A stretch of 46,878 bases of DNA from positions 1 to 46,878 of IMG/VR virus record IMGVR_UViG_3300009182_000096, one strand, 5' to 3'. Of this stretch, positions 8,256 to 16,793 are shown one piece after another. The DNA comes from a virus. Below the pieces are notes generated by a model. That model searched no databases, was not told the origin of the DNA, and saw nothing but the letters and a program-made list of their open reading frames with translations. Every line of letters starts with the position of its first letter. Positions within the stretch are counted from its first letter, which is position 1. Position numbers and translations under genes: made by a program.

Positions 8256-11159
8256 ATGGAAAGTATAATACAAACAGATGATACAACAATTGTTATAGAT
8301 AATGAAGTATCTTCAATTGTTGTTGTAACACCAGATTTTGGGCCACAAGGAGTAGCTGGCCCTAAAGGGGATCCTGGTACTCCTTATCAATCACAAGCTG
8401 CACAGTTAGCTACAGAAACAGCCAGGGATCGTGCAATAACAGCAGCTACAGCTGCTGCTACATCAGCTACAGCTGCTGCTACATCAGCCACAAGTGCCAG
8501 CACAGCAGCTAGTGCTGCTAATACTTCTGCGGTATCTGCTGCTACAGCTGCTACAAGTGCAAATACTGCAGCAAATAATGTTAGTTTAAATGCTGATCGT
8601 GTTACAGAAGATAAAAATTTAGTAAGAAACTACTATAATGATACTGTGGCTGCAGCAAATGCATTAAATGCTGTATTTAATACATTTGATGATAGATTTT
8701 TAGGTTCTAAGGCTACTAACCCTACTGTATCTAATAACGGTGCTCCTCTAATACCTGGTGCTACATACTATAATACTGTTCAACAAGTGGTACTGTACTA
8801 TAATGGTGTTACTTGGGAATCACCTGGTTTAACAGCTCAAACAGCAGCAAATACTGCTACAGATGCTTTAGCGCAAATAACACAACTTACATCTACAGCA
8901 ACAGTAGCATCAAACTCAGCTACAACTTCAGCTACACAAGCTGTAGCCGCTGCTGCAGCAGCAGCAACTAGCGCTCAAATATTAAAAACTACAGCTGATA
9001 ATGCCTATGCCGATGTACAAACAATAATAAGTAATGCTAATAATACCGTTACTGCAAAAGCAACTGAAGTAACTTCAACTGCAGCCCAAGTAGCTGCATT
9101 TGCTACACAAGCTACAACAGCAGCTGCATCAGCAACAAGCGCTGCTAATACAGTACAAAGTGTTGTTACAGATATTACAAACAAAGCAGCAGCAACTGCA
9201 ACAGCTGCTACAGCTGCTCAAAATAATGCTGGTTCAAGCGCTAATTCTGCACTAAATGCAACTGCCTCAGCAGCTGCTGCTGCCTCTGAAGCAGCTGCTG
9301 CAATAGCTGCTCGAAATACAGCTGAACAAAGTGCAAATAGAGCAACTGTTTCAGCAACTAATGCTGCTGGATCGGCTACTCAAGCTTATAATTCTTATGT
9401 TACTGCTCAGGCAGCAGCAAACTCAGCTTCTGAAGATGCCATAGATGCTGAAAATAGTAAAAATACCGCAGCTAATAAAGCAGCCCAAGTAGCTGGATAT
9501 GTAGACACTATAGTTGCTGCAAGTGCAAGTGCTGCAAGCGCTGCTACAACTGCAGTAGAAGCAAAGAATGTAGCAGTAGCTGAAGCAGATCAAGTACTAA
9601 CATCTTCTCAAAATGCTAATTCGTATGCACAGGCAGCAGGAATTGCTGCTGATAGAGCAACTCTTTCTGCAAGTGGTGCACTTACTACTGAAAATAATAT
9701 TAAAAATGTTCTATTACCACAAGCCGCAGATTATGTTCAAAGTGCTAGTAATTATGCACTACAAGCCAATCGAATTATATGGAGAAACGGTACAATAGTT
9801 CCATCAAATACATTAGGTATAGATGGTGACTTCTACTTAAATACTACTACAAGTGATATTTATAAAAGAACCAGCGGTGTTTACTCTATAATTGGTAACT
9901 TTAAGGGCACCTCTGGCAGAGCTATTAGTTCAATAGCCAGAACCAGTGGAACAGGGGTTGTTGGTAGTACTGATACTTATACTATTACCTATAGTGATTC
10001 AACTACAAGTACTTTTACAGTAGTTAATGGTAGTAATGGTAGTAATGGTACTAATGGGCGAGGCATTAATGCAATAGCCAGAACTAGCGGAACAGGTGCT
10101 GCTGGTACTACAGATACCTATACTATTACCTATAGCGATTCAACTACAAGTACCTTTACAGTAGTTAATGGTAGTAAAGGTATTAATTCAATAGCCAGAA
10201 CTAGTGGAACAGGTGCCGCAGGTACTACAGATACCTACACTATTACTTACAGTGATTCAACTACAAGTACTTTTAGTGTAACTAATGGTAGTAATGGTAC
10301 TAATGGACGAGCTATTAATGCAATAGCTAGAACCAGTGGTACTGGAACTGCAGGTTCAACTGATACATATACTATTACTTACAGTGATTCAACTACTTCA
10401 ACTTTTAGAGTAGTTAATGGTACTAATGGTAATGATGGTGCTACGGGTGCTCAAGGTGCTACGGGTGCTCAAGGTGCTACAGGTGCTCAAGGTGCTACTG
10501 GTAAAGGTATTTCTACTATTTCAAGAACCAGTGGAACTGGTTTAGCTGGTAGTACAGATACTTATACTATTACATATAGTGATTCAACTACAAGTACTTT
10601 TACAGTAGTTAATGGTAGTAATGGTGCTCAAGGTAGTACAGGTGCTACAGGTAGTACGGGTGCAACAGGCGCTAATGGTCGTGGTATTAACTCAATAACT
10701 AGAACTAGTGGAACTGGCTTAGCTGGTAGTACTGATACTTATACTATTAGTTATAGCGACTCAACTAATTCTACTTTTACAGTAGTTAATGGTAGTAATG
10801 GTGCTACGGGTACTACAGGTGCTACGGGTGCTACAGGTGCTACTGGTAAGGGTATTTCTACTATTTCAAGAACCAGTGGAACTGGTTTAGCTGGTAGTAC
10901 AGATACTTATACTATTACTTACAGTGATTCAACTACAAGTACTTTTACAGTAGTTAATGGTAGTAATGGTACTGCGGGCACAAATGGTCGTGGTATTAGT
11001 TCTATAAGTAGAACCGCTGGTGATGGTACTGCAGGTTCAACAGATACTTATACAATTAGTTATAGTGATAGTACTAGCTCTACATTTACAGTAGTTAATG
11101 GATCTTCAACAGCTAGCGGAGGCCCAAGCACTCTTGCTTTTGCAGCAGCACATGGATAA
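8256..11159 (+). CDS. Long collagen-like / coiled-coil tail fibre with eight C-terminal repeats
   Basis: The protein has 967 residues and AAAGGA 6 bases before the ATG. Residues 1-30 are a beta-rich attachment region, followed by a short collagen stretch (GPQGVAGPKGDPG). Residues about 50-510 are an Ala/Thr/Ser-rich heptad region interrupted by a small globular insertion (TYYNTVQQVVLYYNGVTWES). From about 550, eight repeats of roughly 40-45 residues follow, each containing RTSGTG, TDTYTITYSDST and FTVVNGS, joined by Gly-x-Thr collagen linkers. It ends PSTLAFAAAHG. This layout is a trimeric side or tail fibre. The repeats are also strongly repeated at the DNA level, so length variation by recombination is likely. 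Confidence 0.9.
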   Translation: MESIIQTDDTTIVIDNEVSSIVVVTPDFGPQGVAGPKGDPGTPYQSQAAQLATETARDRAITAATAAATSATAAATSATSASTAASAANTSAVSAATAATSANTAANNVSLNADRVTEDKNLVRNYYNDTVAAANALNAVFNTFDDRFLGSKATNPTVSNNGAPLIPGATYYNTVQQVVLYYNGVTWESPGLTAQTAANTATDALAQITQLTSTATVASNSATTSATQAVAAAAAAATSAQILKTTADNAYADVQTIISNANNTVTAKATEVTSTAAQVAAFATQATTAAASATSAANTVQSVVTDITNKAAATATAATAAQNNAGSSANSALNATASAAAAASEAAAAIAARNTAEQSANRATVSATNAAGSATQAYNSYVTAQAAANSASEDAIDAENSKNTAANKAAQVAGYVDTIVAASASAASAATTAVEAKNVAVAEADQVLTSSQNANSYAQAAGIAADRATLSASGALTTENNIKNVLLPQAADYVQSASNYALQANRIIWRNGTIVPSNTLGIDGDFYLNTTTSDIYKRTSGVYSIIGNFKGTSGRAISSIARTSGTGVVGSTDTYTITYSDSTTSTFTVVNGSNGSNGTNGRGINAIARTSGTGAAGTTDTYTITYSDSTTSTFTVVNGSKGINSIARTSGTGAAGTTDTYTITYSDSTTSTFSVTNGSNGTNGRAINAIARTSGTGTAGSTDTYTITYSDSTTSTFRVVNGTNGNDGATGAQGATGAQGATGAQGATGKGISTISRTSGTGLAGSTDTYTITYSDSTTSTFTVVNGSNGAQGSTGATGSTGATGANGRGINSITRTSGTGLAGSTDTYTISYSDSTNSTFTVVNGSNGATGTTGATGATGATGKGISTISRTSGTGLAGSTDTYTITYSDSTTSTFTVVNGSNGTAGTNGRGISSISRTAGDGTAGSTDTYTISYSDSTSSTFTVVNGSSTASGGPSTLAFAAAHG
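9907..11115 (+). repeat. Eight tandem fibre repeats within the CDS
   Basis: Eight in-frame units share a core of about 110-120 bases encoding TDTYTI(T/S)YSDST and TFTVVNGS. They are spaced by variable linkers of GGTGCTACxGGT type coding for collagen triplets. Units 5 and 7 are nearly identical, pointing to recent duplication. Confidence 0.9.
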
Positions 11160-11165
11160 AAAATT

Positions 11166-11918
11166 ATGATTAGACTAGACTCAACAAATAGATCGTTACA
11201 ACTACTGCTTGATGCTGCACAAACAACTGCAGCAATGCAAATTGTTGTTTCGTACTCAGATCAAACAGCCACTTCATATTTAGGAGCCACACAGGTTTCA
11301 AATTCAAATGGCACAACTGCAGTAACTATCTGTAGCGCACCTGCTGCATCTACTATCAGAGATATTGACATGGTATCTGTGGTAAACGCTGATACAGCTG
11401 ATAAAACAGTTACAATTAGATTACTAGACACAGCAACTACTTATAAAATTTTAACTGCTACCCTAAGTGTTGGTGATAAATTAACTTATACACATGGTAG
11501 CGGTTGGCAAACAACAAACAGTACTGGACAACTTAAACTCAGCGGAGGTGCTGCAGGCACTATTAGTTTAGGAACAGTTACCACAGGTGCTGCAGGTACT
11601 TCTGTTACAATAACTAATACTGGAACTGCTAATGCAGCAGTTTTAAACTTTACAATACCGCAAGGTGCTGCAGGTGCTGCAGGTGCTGCAGGTGCTGCAG
11701 GTGCAACAGGTGCAACAGGTTCCGCAGGCACAAACGGACAAGGTGTTCCCACTGGCGGTACTACTGGTCAAGTATTAACTAAAACAAGCGCCACTGATTA
11801 TGCAACACAATGGAGCACCCCTGCTGCAGGTGGATCAACTCCTTATAATGTTGATGGTGGTTTTTATAATTCTGTTTACACAGGCACAACAGCTATAGAT
11901 GCTGGAGGAATAACTTAA
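11166..11918 (+). CDS. Tail fibre protein with collagen-like segment
   Basis: The 250 residues start with MIRLDSTNRSLQLLL, the N-terminus of a common phage fibre-associated family whose beta-sandwich ends in a YTHGSGWQ strand near residue 120. Residues about 175-198 are a collagen-like run of GAA/GAT triplets, and the C-terminus has the QVLTKTS...TQWSTP motif typical of phage fibre tails. It overlaps the next gene by one base (TAATG). Probably a second, shorter fibre or a tip segment of the long fibre. Confidence 0.75.
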   Translation: MIRLDSTNRSLQLLLDAAQTTAAMQIVVSYSDQTATSYLGATQVSNSNGTTAVTICSAPAASTIRDIDMVSVVNADTADKTVTIRLLDTATTYKILTATLSVGDKLTYTHGSGWQTTNSTGQLKLSGGAAGTISLGTVTTGAAGTSVTITNTGTANAAVLNFTIPQGAAGAAGAAGAAGATGATGSAGTNGQGVPTGGTTGQVLTKTSATDYATQWSTPAAGGSTPYNVDGGFYNSVYTGTTAIDAGGIT

Positions 11919-12439
11919 TGGCTATACAAATACAACTAAGACGTGCTACTGCTGCACAATGGACTACGGCAAATACTGTGTTAGCTCAAGGCGAACTTGC
12001 CTTAGAAACAGACACATTAAAAATAAAAATTGGTGATGGCTCAACAGCTTGGACCTCGCTTGCTTACTATCAAACTACTAGTGCATACACTCCACGTGTT
12101 CAATCACAAACAACAACTACTAACCAAACAAGTTTAACTTGGTCAAGTGCTGCTTATGATCAAATTAATATTACTTGCGGTAATACAGGTGTAACTTGCA
12201 ATATTGCATTGGACAGTAATAGTAGCCCTGCTAATGGTCAAAGAGTAGTTTTTAGAATTCGTGATAGTGGTACTGTGTGCAATTTAAGTTGGACTGTTAT
12301 GGGTACTAATCGATTTAGGGTTATAAATACTACATTACCTACATCAACCACAACAGCAAGTAAATTAACTTATGTAAATTGTATTTATAATTCAACTGAT
12401 TCAACTTGGGATGTAACTGGCGTAGGTGTAGAAGTATGA
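11918..12439 (+). CDS. Fibre protein with Mtd-N-like domain
   Basis: The 173 residues begin with IQLRRATAAQW, then LAQGELALETDTLKIKIGDG, then W-x-x-L-x-Y. This is the hallmark of the N-terminal domain of the phage major tropism determinant and many fibre proteins, which docks a receptor-binding protein on the tail. The remaining 120 residues are beta-rich with no recognised fold. It overlaps its neighbours by 1 and 4 bases. Confidence 0.8.
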   Translation: MAIQIQLRRATAAQWTTANTVLAQGELALETDTLKIKIGDGSTAWTSLAYYQTTSAYTPRVQSQTTTTNQTSLTWSSAAYDQINITCGNTGVTCNIALDSNSSPANGQRVVFRIRDSGTVCNLSWTVMGTNRFRVINTTLPTSTTTASKLTYVNCIYNSTDSTWDVTGVGVEV

Positions 12440-12699
12440 TAGTTTACACAAGAATTTACAATGGATTTGTAAATACTACAGCTGAACAACCATATACTGG
12501 TAATACAGAAGAAGACTACTGGATTGAACACGATGATTCTATAGTATATCTTATTGGTCATCCATACTCTAAACCAAAAGAAATAAAAGCTACAAACTGG
12601 GGCGTTACTACTATGGATAATCAACCAATAAATTATCAAACCGCTACTAATGATAACGAAATACGTGATCACGTAGCTGCTATTGCTGAGCCATTATGA
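12436..12699 (+). CDS. Hypothetical protein (87 aa)
   Basis: ATG 12436 is chosen because it forms the ATGA overlap used throughout this operon; an earlier in-frame ATG at 12406 would sit deep in the previous gene. The 87-residue product is soluble, with aromatic and acidic residues (EEDYWIEHDD). It resembles no family I recognise. It overlaps the 2OG oxygenase gene by 4 bases, so it may be a partner of that enzyme or of the fibres. Confidence 0.6.
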   Translation: MIVYTRIYNGFVNTTAEQPYTGNTEEDYWIEHDDSIVYLIGHPYSKPKEIKATNWGVTTMDNQPINYQTATNDNEIRDHVAAIAEPL

Positions 12700-13262
12700 A
12701 TGATAACGTGGTAACTATTATACCTAATTTTATTACCCAAGAGGAGTGCAATATACTTAATACTTGGGTAAAAAAAGCCATAGAAAACAAATGGTTGGAT
12801 TCAGGAATAACCACTGGTGGAAAGGTTGGGTATAATGGAAGACTAACTACTAGACTTTATGCGGATAGATTTGATAGTTATTGTAGTTTAGCATATAAAA
12901 TACAAGAACGTATACGTAAACAATTGAGTTTAAATATTGAACCTATAAGTATATTGGGCGGAGGTAAGCATGGTATTGTAGTAAGTAATACACTACCAGG
13001 TGGAGATGTTTACTACCATAGTGATCCGCTTGAAATGGGTGGTTGTCACGTACTTCGTTGTAATATTATAACACAAATGGCGGATAGTGGTGCTGTACTA
13101 ACGGTTAATAATAATACAATAAATGTTGGTCAAGGCGACCTGCACTGCTATTTAGCAAGTAAATATAAACATAGTGTTACTACAGTAACAGGAACCAGTT
13201 CGCGAATATTGTGGATGTTTGGCTTCCAAATTAAAGATACAGAATGGGAAAATAAATGTTAA
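12696..13262 (+). CDS. 2OG-Fe(II) dioxygenase, prolyl-hydroxylase-like
   Basis: The 188 residues have an N-terminal FITQEECNILNTWV segment typical of phage and prolyl-4-hydroxylase-like oxygenases. The iron site is complete: H108-S-D110 in YYHSDP and H159 in KYKHSV, with R170 (SSRILWMFGF) placed to hold the 2-oxoglutarate carboxylate. Such enzymes hydroxylate protein side chains or other substrates using O2 and 2-oxoglutarate. It sits between fibre genes and next to a cupin, overlapping both neighbours. Hydroxylation of the collagen-like fibres is an attractive but unproven substrate assignment. Confidence 0.85.
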   Translation: MNDNVVTIIPNFITQEECNILNTWVKKAIENKWLDSGITTGGKVGYNGRLTTRLYADRFDSYCSLAYKIQERIRKQLSLNIEPISILGGGKHGIVVSNTLPGGDVYYHSDPLEMGGCHVLRCNIITQMADSGAVLTVNNNTINVGQGDLHCYLASKYKHSVTTVTGTSSRILWMFGFQIKDTEWENKC

Positions 13263-13624
13263 ATCAAGATATTATTTTAGTAAGTAATTTGTGGGTAAAA
13301 CAAATGCATTTTGAAAATCCAGGCGATAAAATGCAAGGTCATTCGCACAAATTTGATCATCCTACACTAGTTGCCACAGGATCAGTAAAAGTAACTGTAG
13401 AAGGTATTTCAACAGTTTTTCGTGCACCACATATTATTTTTATTGCAAAAGATAAAGTGCATGAAATTGAAGCAATTGAGCCAGGTACAGTTGCTTACTG
13501 TATACATCCCATTCGTGGAGAAAAACAAGAAGATATTTATGATCACAGCCAAATTCCTGCAGGAATTCAATATCCTAAAAATATTTTAAATAATTTGGAC
13601 ACTGTAGCAAAGGAGCCTGAATAA
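13256..13624 (+). CDS. Small cupin-domain protein
   Basis: The 122-residue single cupin shows a first motif GDKMQGHSHKFDHP with H29 and H31 as likely metal ligands, the conserved Gly-Ser strand ATGSVKVTVEG, and a second motif around KVHEIEAIEPGTVAYCIHP. Length fits a one-domain metal-binding cupin. It starts inside the 2OG oxygenase gene and ends against the start of the glycine-rich fibre. It could be a lone enzyme or a helper of the oxygenase; the substrate is unknown. Confidence 0.8.
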   Translation: MLNQDIILVSNLWVKQMHFENPGDKMQGHSHKFDHPTLVATGSVKVTVEGISTVFRAPHIIFIAKDKVHEIEAIEPGTVAYCIHPIRGEKQEDIYDHSQIPAGIQYPKNILNNLDTVAKEPE

Positions 13625-15612
13625 TGGCAACAGTTGTAATTGGATTAGATTATACTCAAGGTAATACTTGGGTTGTTCCGCCTGATTGTTATGGCACTGT
13701 TCAGGTAGAGGCCATAGGTCCAGGTGGTGGTGGAGGTGGTAGCAACGGAGGCGGTGCATATACTAAAACCAACTTAACATTAACTGCTGGGCAAACAGTA
13801 TATTTAAATTGGGTTGATTCAACCTGGATGAATATTAGTACTAATGCTGCACCTACTAGTACAGCGCAAGGCATATTAGCAGCTGGTGGTCGTAGCGGAC
13901 TTAATACTACTGCCTCACAAGGTCTAGCAGCTAATTGTATACCTAGCACAGGTGCATATAGTGGTGGTAAAGGTGATGCAAGGGGATATGCTTGTGGTGG
14001 AGCCGCAGGACCAAACGGTGCTGGTGGTGATGTACCAAGCTCTACTAGTGGCGGATATGGCAATGAAGGCGGACCTGGCGGCTCAGCAAATGGTGGTACT
14101 GGCTCATATGGAGGTACTGGTAGCAATATTAGTGGCACTTCAGGTCAAACAGCTGGTAGTATGAGTTTAATTTATACTGATTATCTAGGCAAACAATTTG
14201 GTCCAGCAGGTGGTTCTGGTGGTGGTGGTAGCTATAGTCAAGGTAAATCAAGTGGCACAACCCTAACCTTAAATTCACCTTATGGTGGGGGCGGTTACCA
14301 AGGCAACACTTATGGTACTGGTAAAGGATATAATGGTTTAATTGTTATTACTTTTACACCACAACTACCATCACAAGGTAAATATTTACACGTATTTAGT
14401 ACCACAGGTACTAGTAATCTTAGAGTACCTTTTGGTGTAAACGCAGCTAAAGTAGAATGTTTAGGTCCTGGTGCAAGTAGTTATCTTTATTTATATTATA
14501 ATAATATAAATCCAGGTAATGGTAATTTTACTTTCTATACAAGCTATGCTGGTGGTGGTGGTGCTTATGCCAGCAGTATTTTAAAAATAAATACAGGTGA
14601 TGTTTTATATATAAATGTACCAAGTGTGTCTTCTTCAACAAACAACAGAACTTGGGTTAATAAAACCAATGCAGTACCTACTAGTATAAATAATGGTGTT
14701 TTAGCGGAAGGTGCTCTACCATTTATACAATCTTTTTCTTCTAGCAATGCAATAGTTCCAATATATAGTCTTGGCGGTCAAGCCAGTAACAGTATAGGTC
14801 AAATAACTTATAGCGGTGGTAACGGCGGAACTACGTATAGTCTTGCAGACAGTGTTTTTTATCAAGATTATAAAATGGGTGGTGCTGGTGGTGGCGGTTG
14901 TGCAGGGCCTAATGGTCCTGGAGGTAATGGTGCTAGTGGATACTATTTAAGTACTAGTACTGGTATTACTGGTAGTGCTGGTACTGGTGCTGGTGGTGGT
15001 AGTGGTGGTGGTGGTGCCGCAAATGGTGGTGGTAATGCTGCTCAAGTTACAGGTAAAGCAGGCAGCAATGGCGGTGCAAGTAGAACAGGTACTGCAGGTG
15101 GAGTAGGTGTAACTTATGACAGTAGTATACCTGCTGGAGTAGGCAGCAATGGTAGTGGCGGAGGTGGAGCTAGTTACTATTATACAGCAACACCACTTAA
15201 TCAGACCACTGGTACGCCCCCTACTTACTATGTTACTGCTTTAGCTAATACAAAAGGTGGCGCGGGTAGTACAGATGTAATTACAGAATGGAATCCTACA
15301 GGTAGTACTACGTTTGGACCTGGATCAGGTAGTGGCGGTGCTGGAAGAATTAGGAATTATGCAACTGGTACTGGATCGTATCAATTTTCGTATGATAACA
15401 ATTACACTAGCTTAGCTGCAGCTCCTGGTAAATATGGTGGTGGTGGTGGTACTGGTACTACCAGTTGGTCGAGTACTGCAAATACGTACTATAATGCATA
15501 TAATGGCTTAGTTGTTGTTGGTGACACTACAATGAATCCTAAAGGTGGACAAGGTTTAGCAGTTGTACAGTATTTTGTAACAAAAACTCCAAACCATCAA
15601 ATGTTTATTTAA
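13624..15612 (+). CDS. Glycine-rich fibre tip / adhesin
   Basis: The 662-residue protein is made of two related halves (about 1-245 and 250-662). Each starts with a beta strand and a G-P-G segment (VQVEAIGPGGGGGG; AKVECLGPG). Each continues through AYTKTNLTLTAGQTVYLNW or AYASSILKINTGDVLYINV into long Gly-Gly-x-Gly-Gly stretches that may form polyglycine-II helices. Phage receptor-binding tips with such glycine-rich loops are known. It is the last fibre gene before lysis, consistent with the distal receptor-binding protein. Confidence 0.75.
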   Translation: MATVVIGLDYTQGNTWVVPPDCYGTVQVEAIGPGGGGGGSNGGGAYTKTNLTLTAGQTVYLNWVDSTWMNISTNAAPTSTAQGILAAGGRSGLNTTASQGLAANCIPSTGAYSGGKGDARGYACGGAAGPNGAGGDVPSSTSGGYGNEGGPGGSANGGTGSYGGTGSNISGTSGQTAGSMSLIYTDYLGKQFGPAGGSGGGGSYSQGKSSGTTLTLNSPYGGGGYQGNTYGTGKGYNGLIVITFTPQLPSQGKYLHVFSTTGTSNLRVPFGVNAAKVECLGPGASSYLYLYYNNINPGNGNFTFYTSYAGGGGAYASSILKINTGDVLYINVPSVSSSTNNRTWVNKTNAVPTSINNGVLAEGALPFIQSFSSSNAIVPIYSLGGQASNSIGQITYSGGNGGTTYSLADSVFYQDYKMGGAGGGGCAGPNGPGGNGASGYYLSTSTGITGSAGTGAGGGSGGGGAANGGGNAAQVTGKAGSNGGASRTGTAGGVGVTYDSSIPAGVGSNGSGGGGASYYYTATPLNQTTGTPPTYYVTALANTKGGAGSTDVITEWNPTGSTTFGPGSGSGGAGRIRNYATGTGSYQFSYDNNYTSLAAAPGKYGGGGGTGTTSWSSTANTYYNAYNGLVVVGDTTMNPKGGQGLAVVQYFVTKTPNHQMFI

Positions 15613-15619
15613 GGATTAT

Positions 15620-16234
15620 ATGATCTCACTTAATCAATTAAAACAAATTATTCCTAAAAATCCTAATGCAGAACAGTGGCAACAAGCGCTAGAGCAGCTA
15701 TTGCCTGAATACAACATCAACACTCCTGAGCGCATTGCAGCATTTATTGCACAATGCGCTCATGAAAGCGCTGAGTTTACTGCTATTCGTGAAAACTTAA
15801 ACTACCGAGCAGAAAGTTTGCAAAAGGTATTTGCAAAGTACTTTCCTACCCAAGAACTTGCTGAACAATACGCTAAGCAACCTGAAAAGATTGCTAATCG
15901 CGTGTATGCTGATCGCATGGGTAATGGTGACGAAAGTTCAGGTGATGGTTATCGCTACTGTGGCCGTGGATTGATTCAATTAACAGGTCGTAACAACTAC
16001 CAAGCTTTTGCTGATTCAATGGAGTGCAGCCTAGAACAGGCGGTTGATTACTTAGCAACCTTTGAGGGAGCAGTACAATCGGCTTGCTGGTTTTGGGAAA
16101 CTAATAGTCTTAATCAATTAGCTGATACTGGCGATATTAAAGCAATGACCAAACGTATTAATGGTGGCTATATTGGCTTAGAAGACCGCGAGGCCAAGTA
16201 TGAACACATCAAGGAAATACTATGTGGATCTTAG
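15620..16234 (+). CDS. GH19 chitinase-like endolysin
   Basis: The 204 residues are a complete glycoside hydrolase family 19 domain of the phage type. Catalytic-site motifs are visible: AQCAHESAEF with E49, RENLNY with E58 as probable second acid, and GRGLIQLTGRNNY at 115-127. There is no signal peptide, so release depends on the holin encoded downstream. AAGGA lies 6 bases before the ATG. Codon usage is noticeably less AT-rich than the fibre genes. The enzyme would cleave the glycan chain of peptidoglycan in the periplasm. Confidence 0.9.
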   Translation: MISLNQLKQIIPKNPNAEQWQQALEQLLPEYNINTPERIAAFIAQCAHESAEFTAIRENLNYRAESLQKVFAKYFPTQELAEQYAKQPEKIANRVYADRMGNGDESSGDGYRYCGRGLIQLTGRNNYQAFADSMECSLEQAVDYLATFEGAVQSACWFWETNSLNQLADTGDIKAMTKRINGGYIGLEDREAKYEHIKEILCGS

Positions 16235-16785
16235 AGTGGATTCCCTACTGGGTATATTTAACACTGTTGACTTTTAGTACCCTTGCTGTTTGGTTTAGTT
16301 ATAGTCAACATTGGCGCAACGGTAATTTTTTGGTTGTAGTTTTTTGTGTTGGATGCTTAAGTTGGAATATGAGTCAACAATCTTGGAAAACTGAAGTGTC
16401 CAAGCTTAAAGAGCAGGCTGCAGTAATTCAACAACAATCTGCTAAAGTTAATCAGGAAATACAAACCAAAACGGTAACCAAAATCAAAAAAGTAAAAGAG
16501 ATTGAATATGTTAACAGAGATATTATCAAAACACAAATTATCAAAGAGCTTGATAGTAGCTGCGTTTTGCCTGAATCTGCAGTCATGCTCCACAACAGTG
16601 CCAGTCAAAATGCCGTGGCCTCAAGTGCCCGAGATACTGCTGGAACCTCCTCAAATGTTAAAGCCAGTGAGCTCCTTGACACAGTAGTTGTTAATTATGC
16701 CACTTATTATGAGTTGGCAGAAAAATTAAAAGCTTGGCAGGAGTGGTATAAGACTCAAAAACAAATATACGAATCTGCTAAGTAG
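16222..16785 (+). CDS. Rz-like inner-membrane spanin
   Basis: The 187-residue protein begins inside the endolysin 3' end. It has two hydrophobic N-terminal stretches (about 8-25 and 36-50), then a coiled coil (about 52-98, TEVSKLKEQAAVIQQQSAKV) and a C-terminal region with CVLPES and repeated hydrophobic heptads typical of Rz. The o-spanin partner is encoded in the +1 frame within it. Rz bridges to Rz1 and fuses inner and outer membranes in the last step of lysis. Two TM segments rather than one are unusual for Rz. Confidence 0.8.
   Translation: MWILEWIPYWVYLTLLTFSTLAVWFSYSQHWRNGNFLVVVFCVGCLSWNMSQQSWKTEVSKLKEQAAVIQQQSAKVNQEIQTKTVTKIKKVKEIEYVNRDIIKTQIIKELDSSCVLPESAVMLHNSASQNAVASSARDTAGTSSNVKASELLDTVVVNYATYYELAEKLKAWQEWYKTQKQIYESAK
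16508..16687 (+). CDS. Rz1-like outer-membrane lipoprotein, embedded in Rz
   Basis: ATG 16508 opens a 59-residue ORF wholly inside the Rz gene in the +1 frame. It has a basic N-terminus, a hydrophobic core (SLIVAAFCLN) and a lipobox LQSC with the acylated Cys at 27. The mature peptide is 33 residues and proline-rich (VPVKMPWPQVP, LEPP), as in lambda Rz1. Overlapping-frame architecture, lipobox and proline content together make this a confident o-spanin. Confidence 0.85.
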   Translation: MLTEILSKHKLSKSLIVAAFCLNLQSCSTTVPVKMPWPQVPEILLEPPQMLKPVSSLTQ

Positions 16786-16793
16786 GAACGGCT

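Noticed and set aside
9907-11115. Regular DNA repeats that could suggest a CRISPR-like array
   Set aside because: They are in frame, encode a fibre repeat, have no unique spacers of constant length and lie within one long CDS.
13701-14138. Long antisense ORF rich in Pro opposite the glycine-rich fibre
   Set aside because: It is the mirror of Gly codons (GGN read as NCC) and has no ribosome site or independent support.
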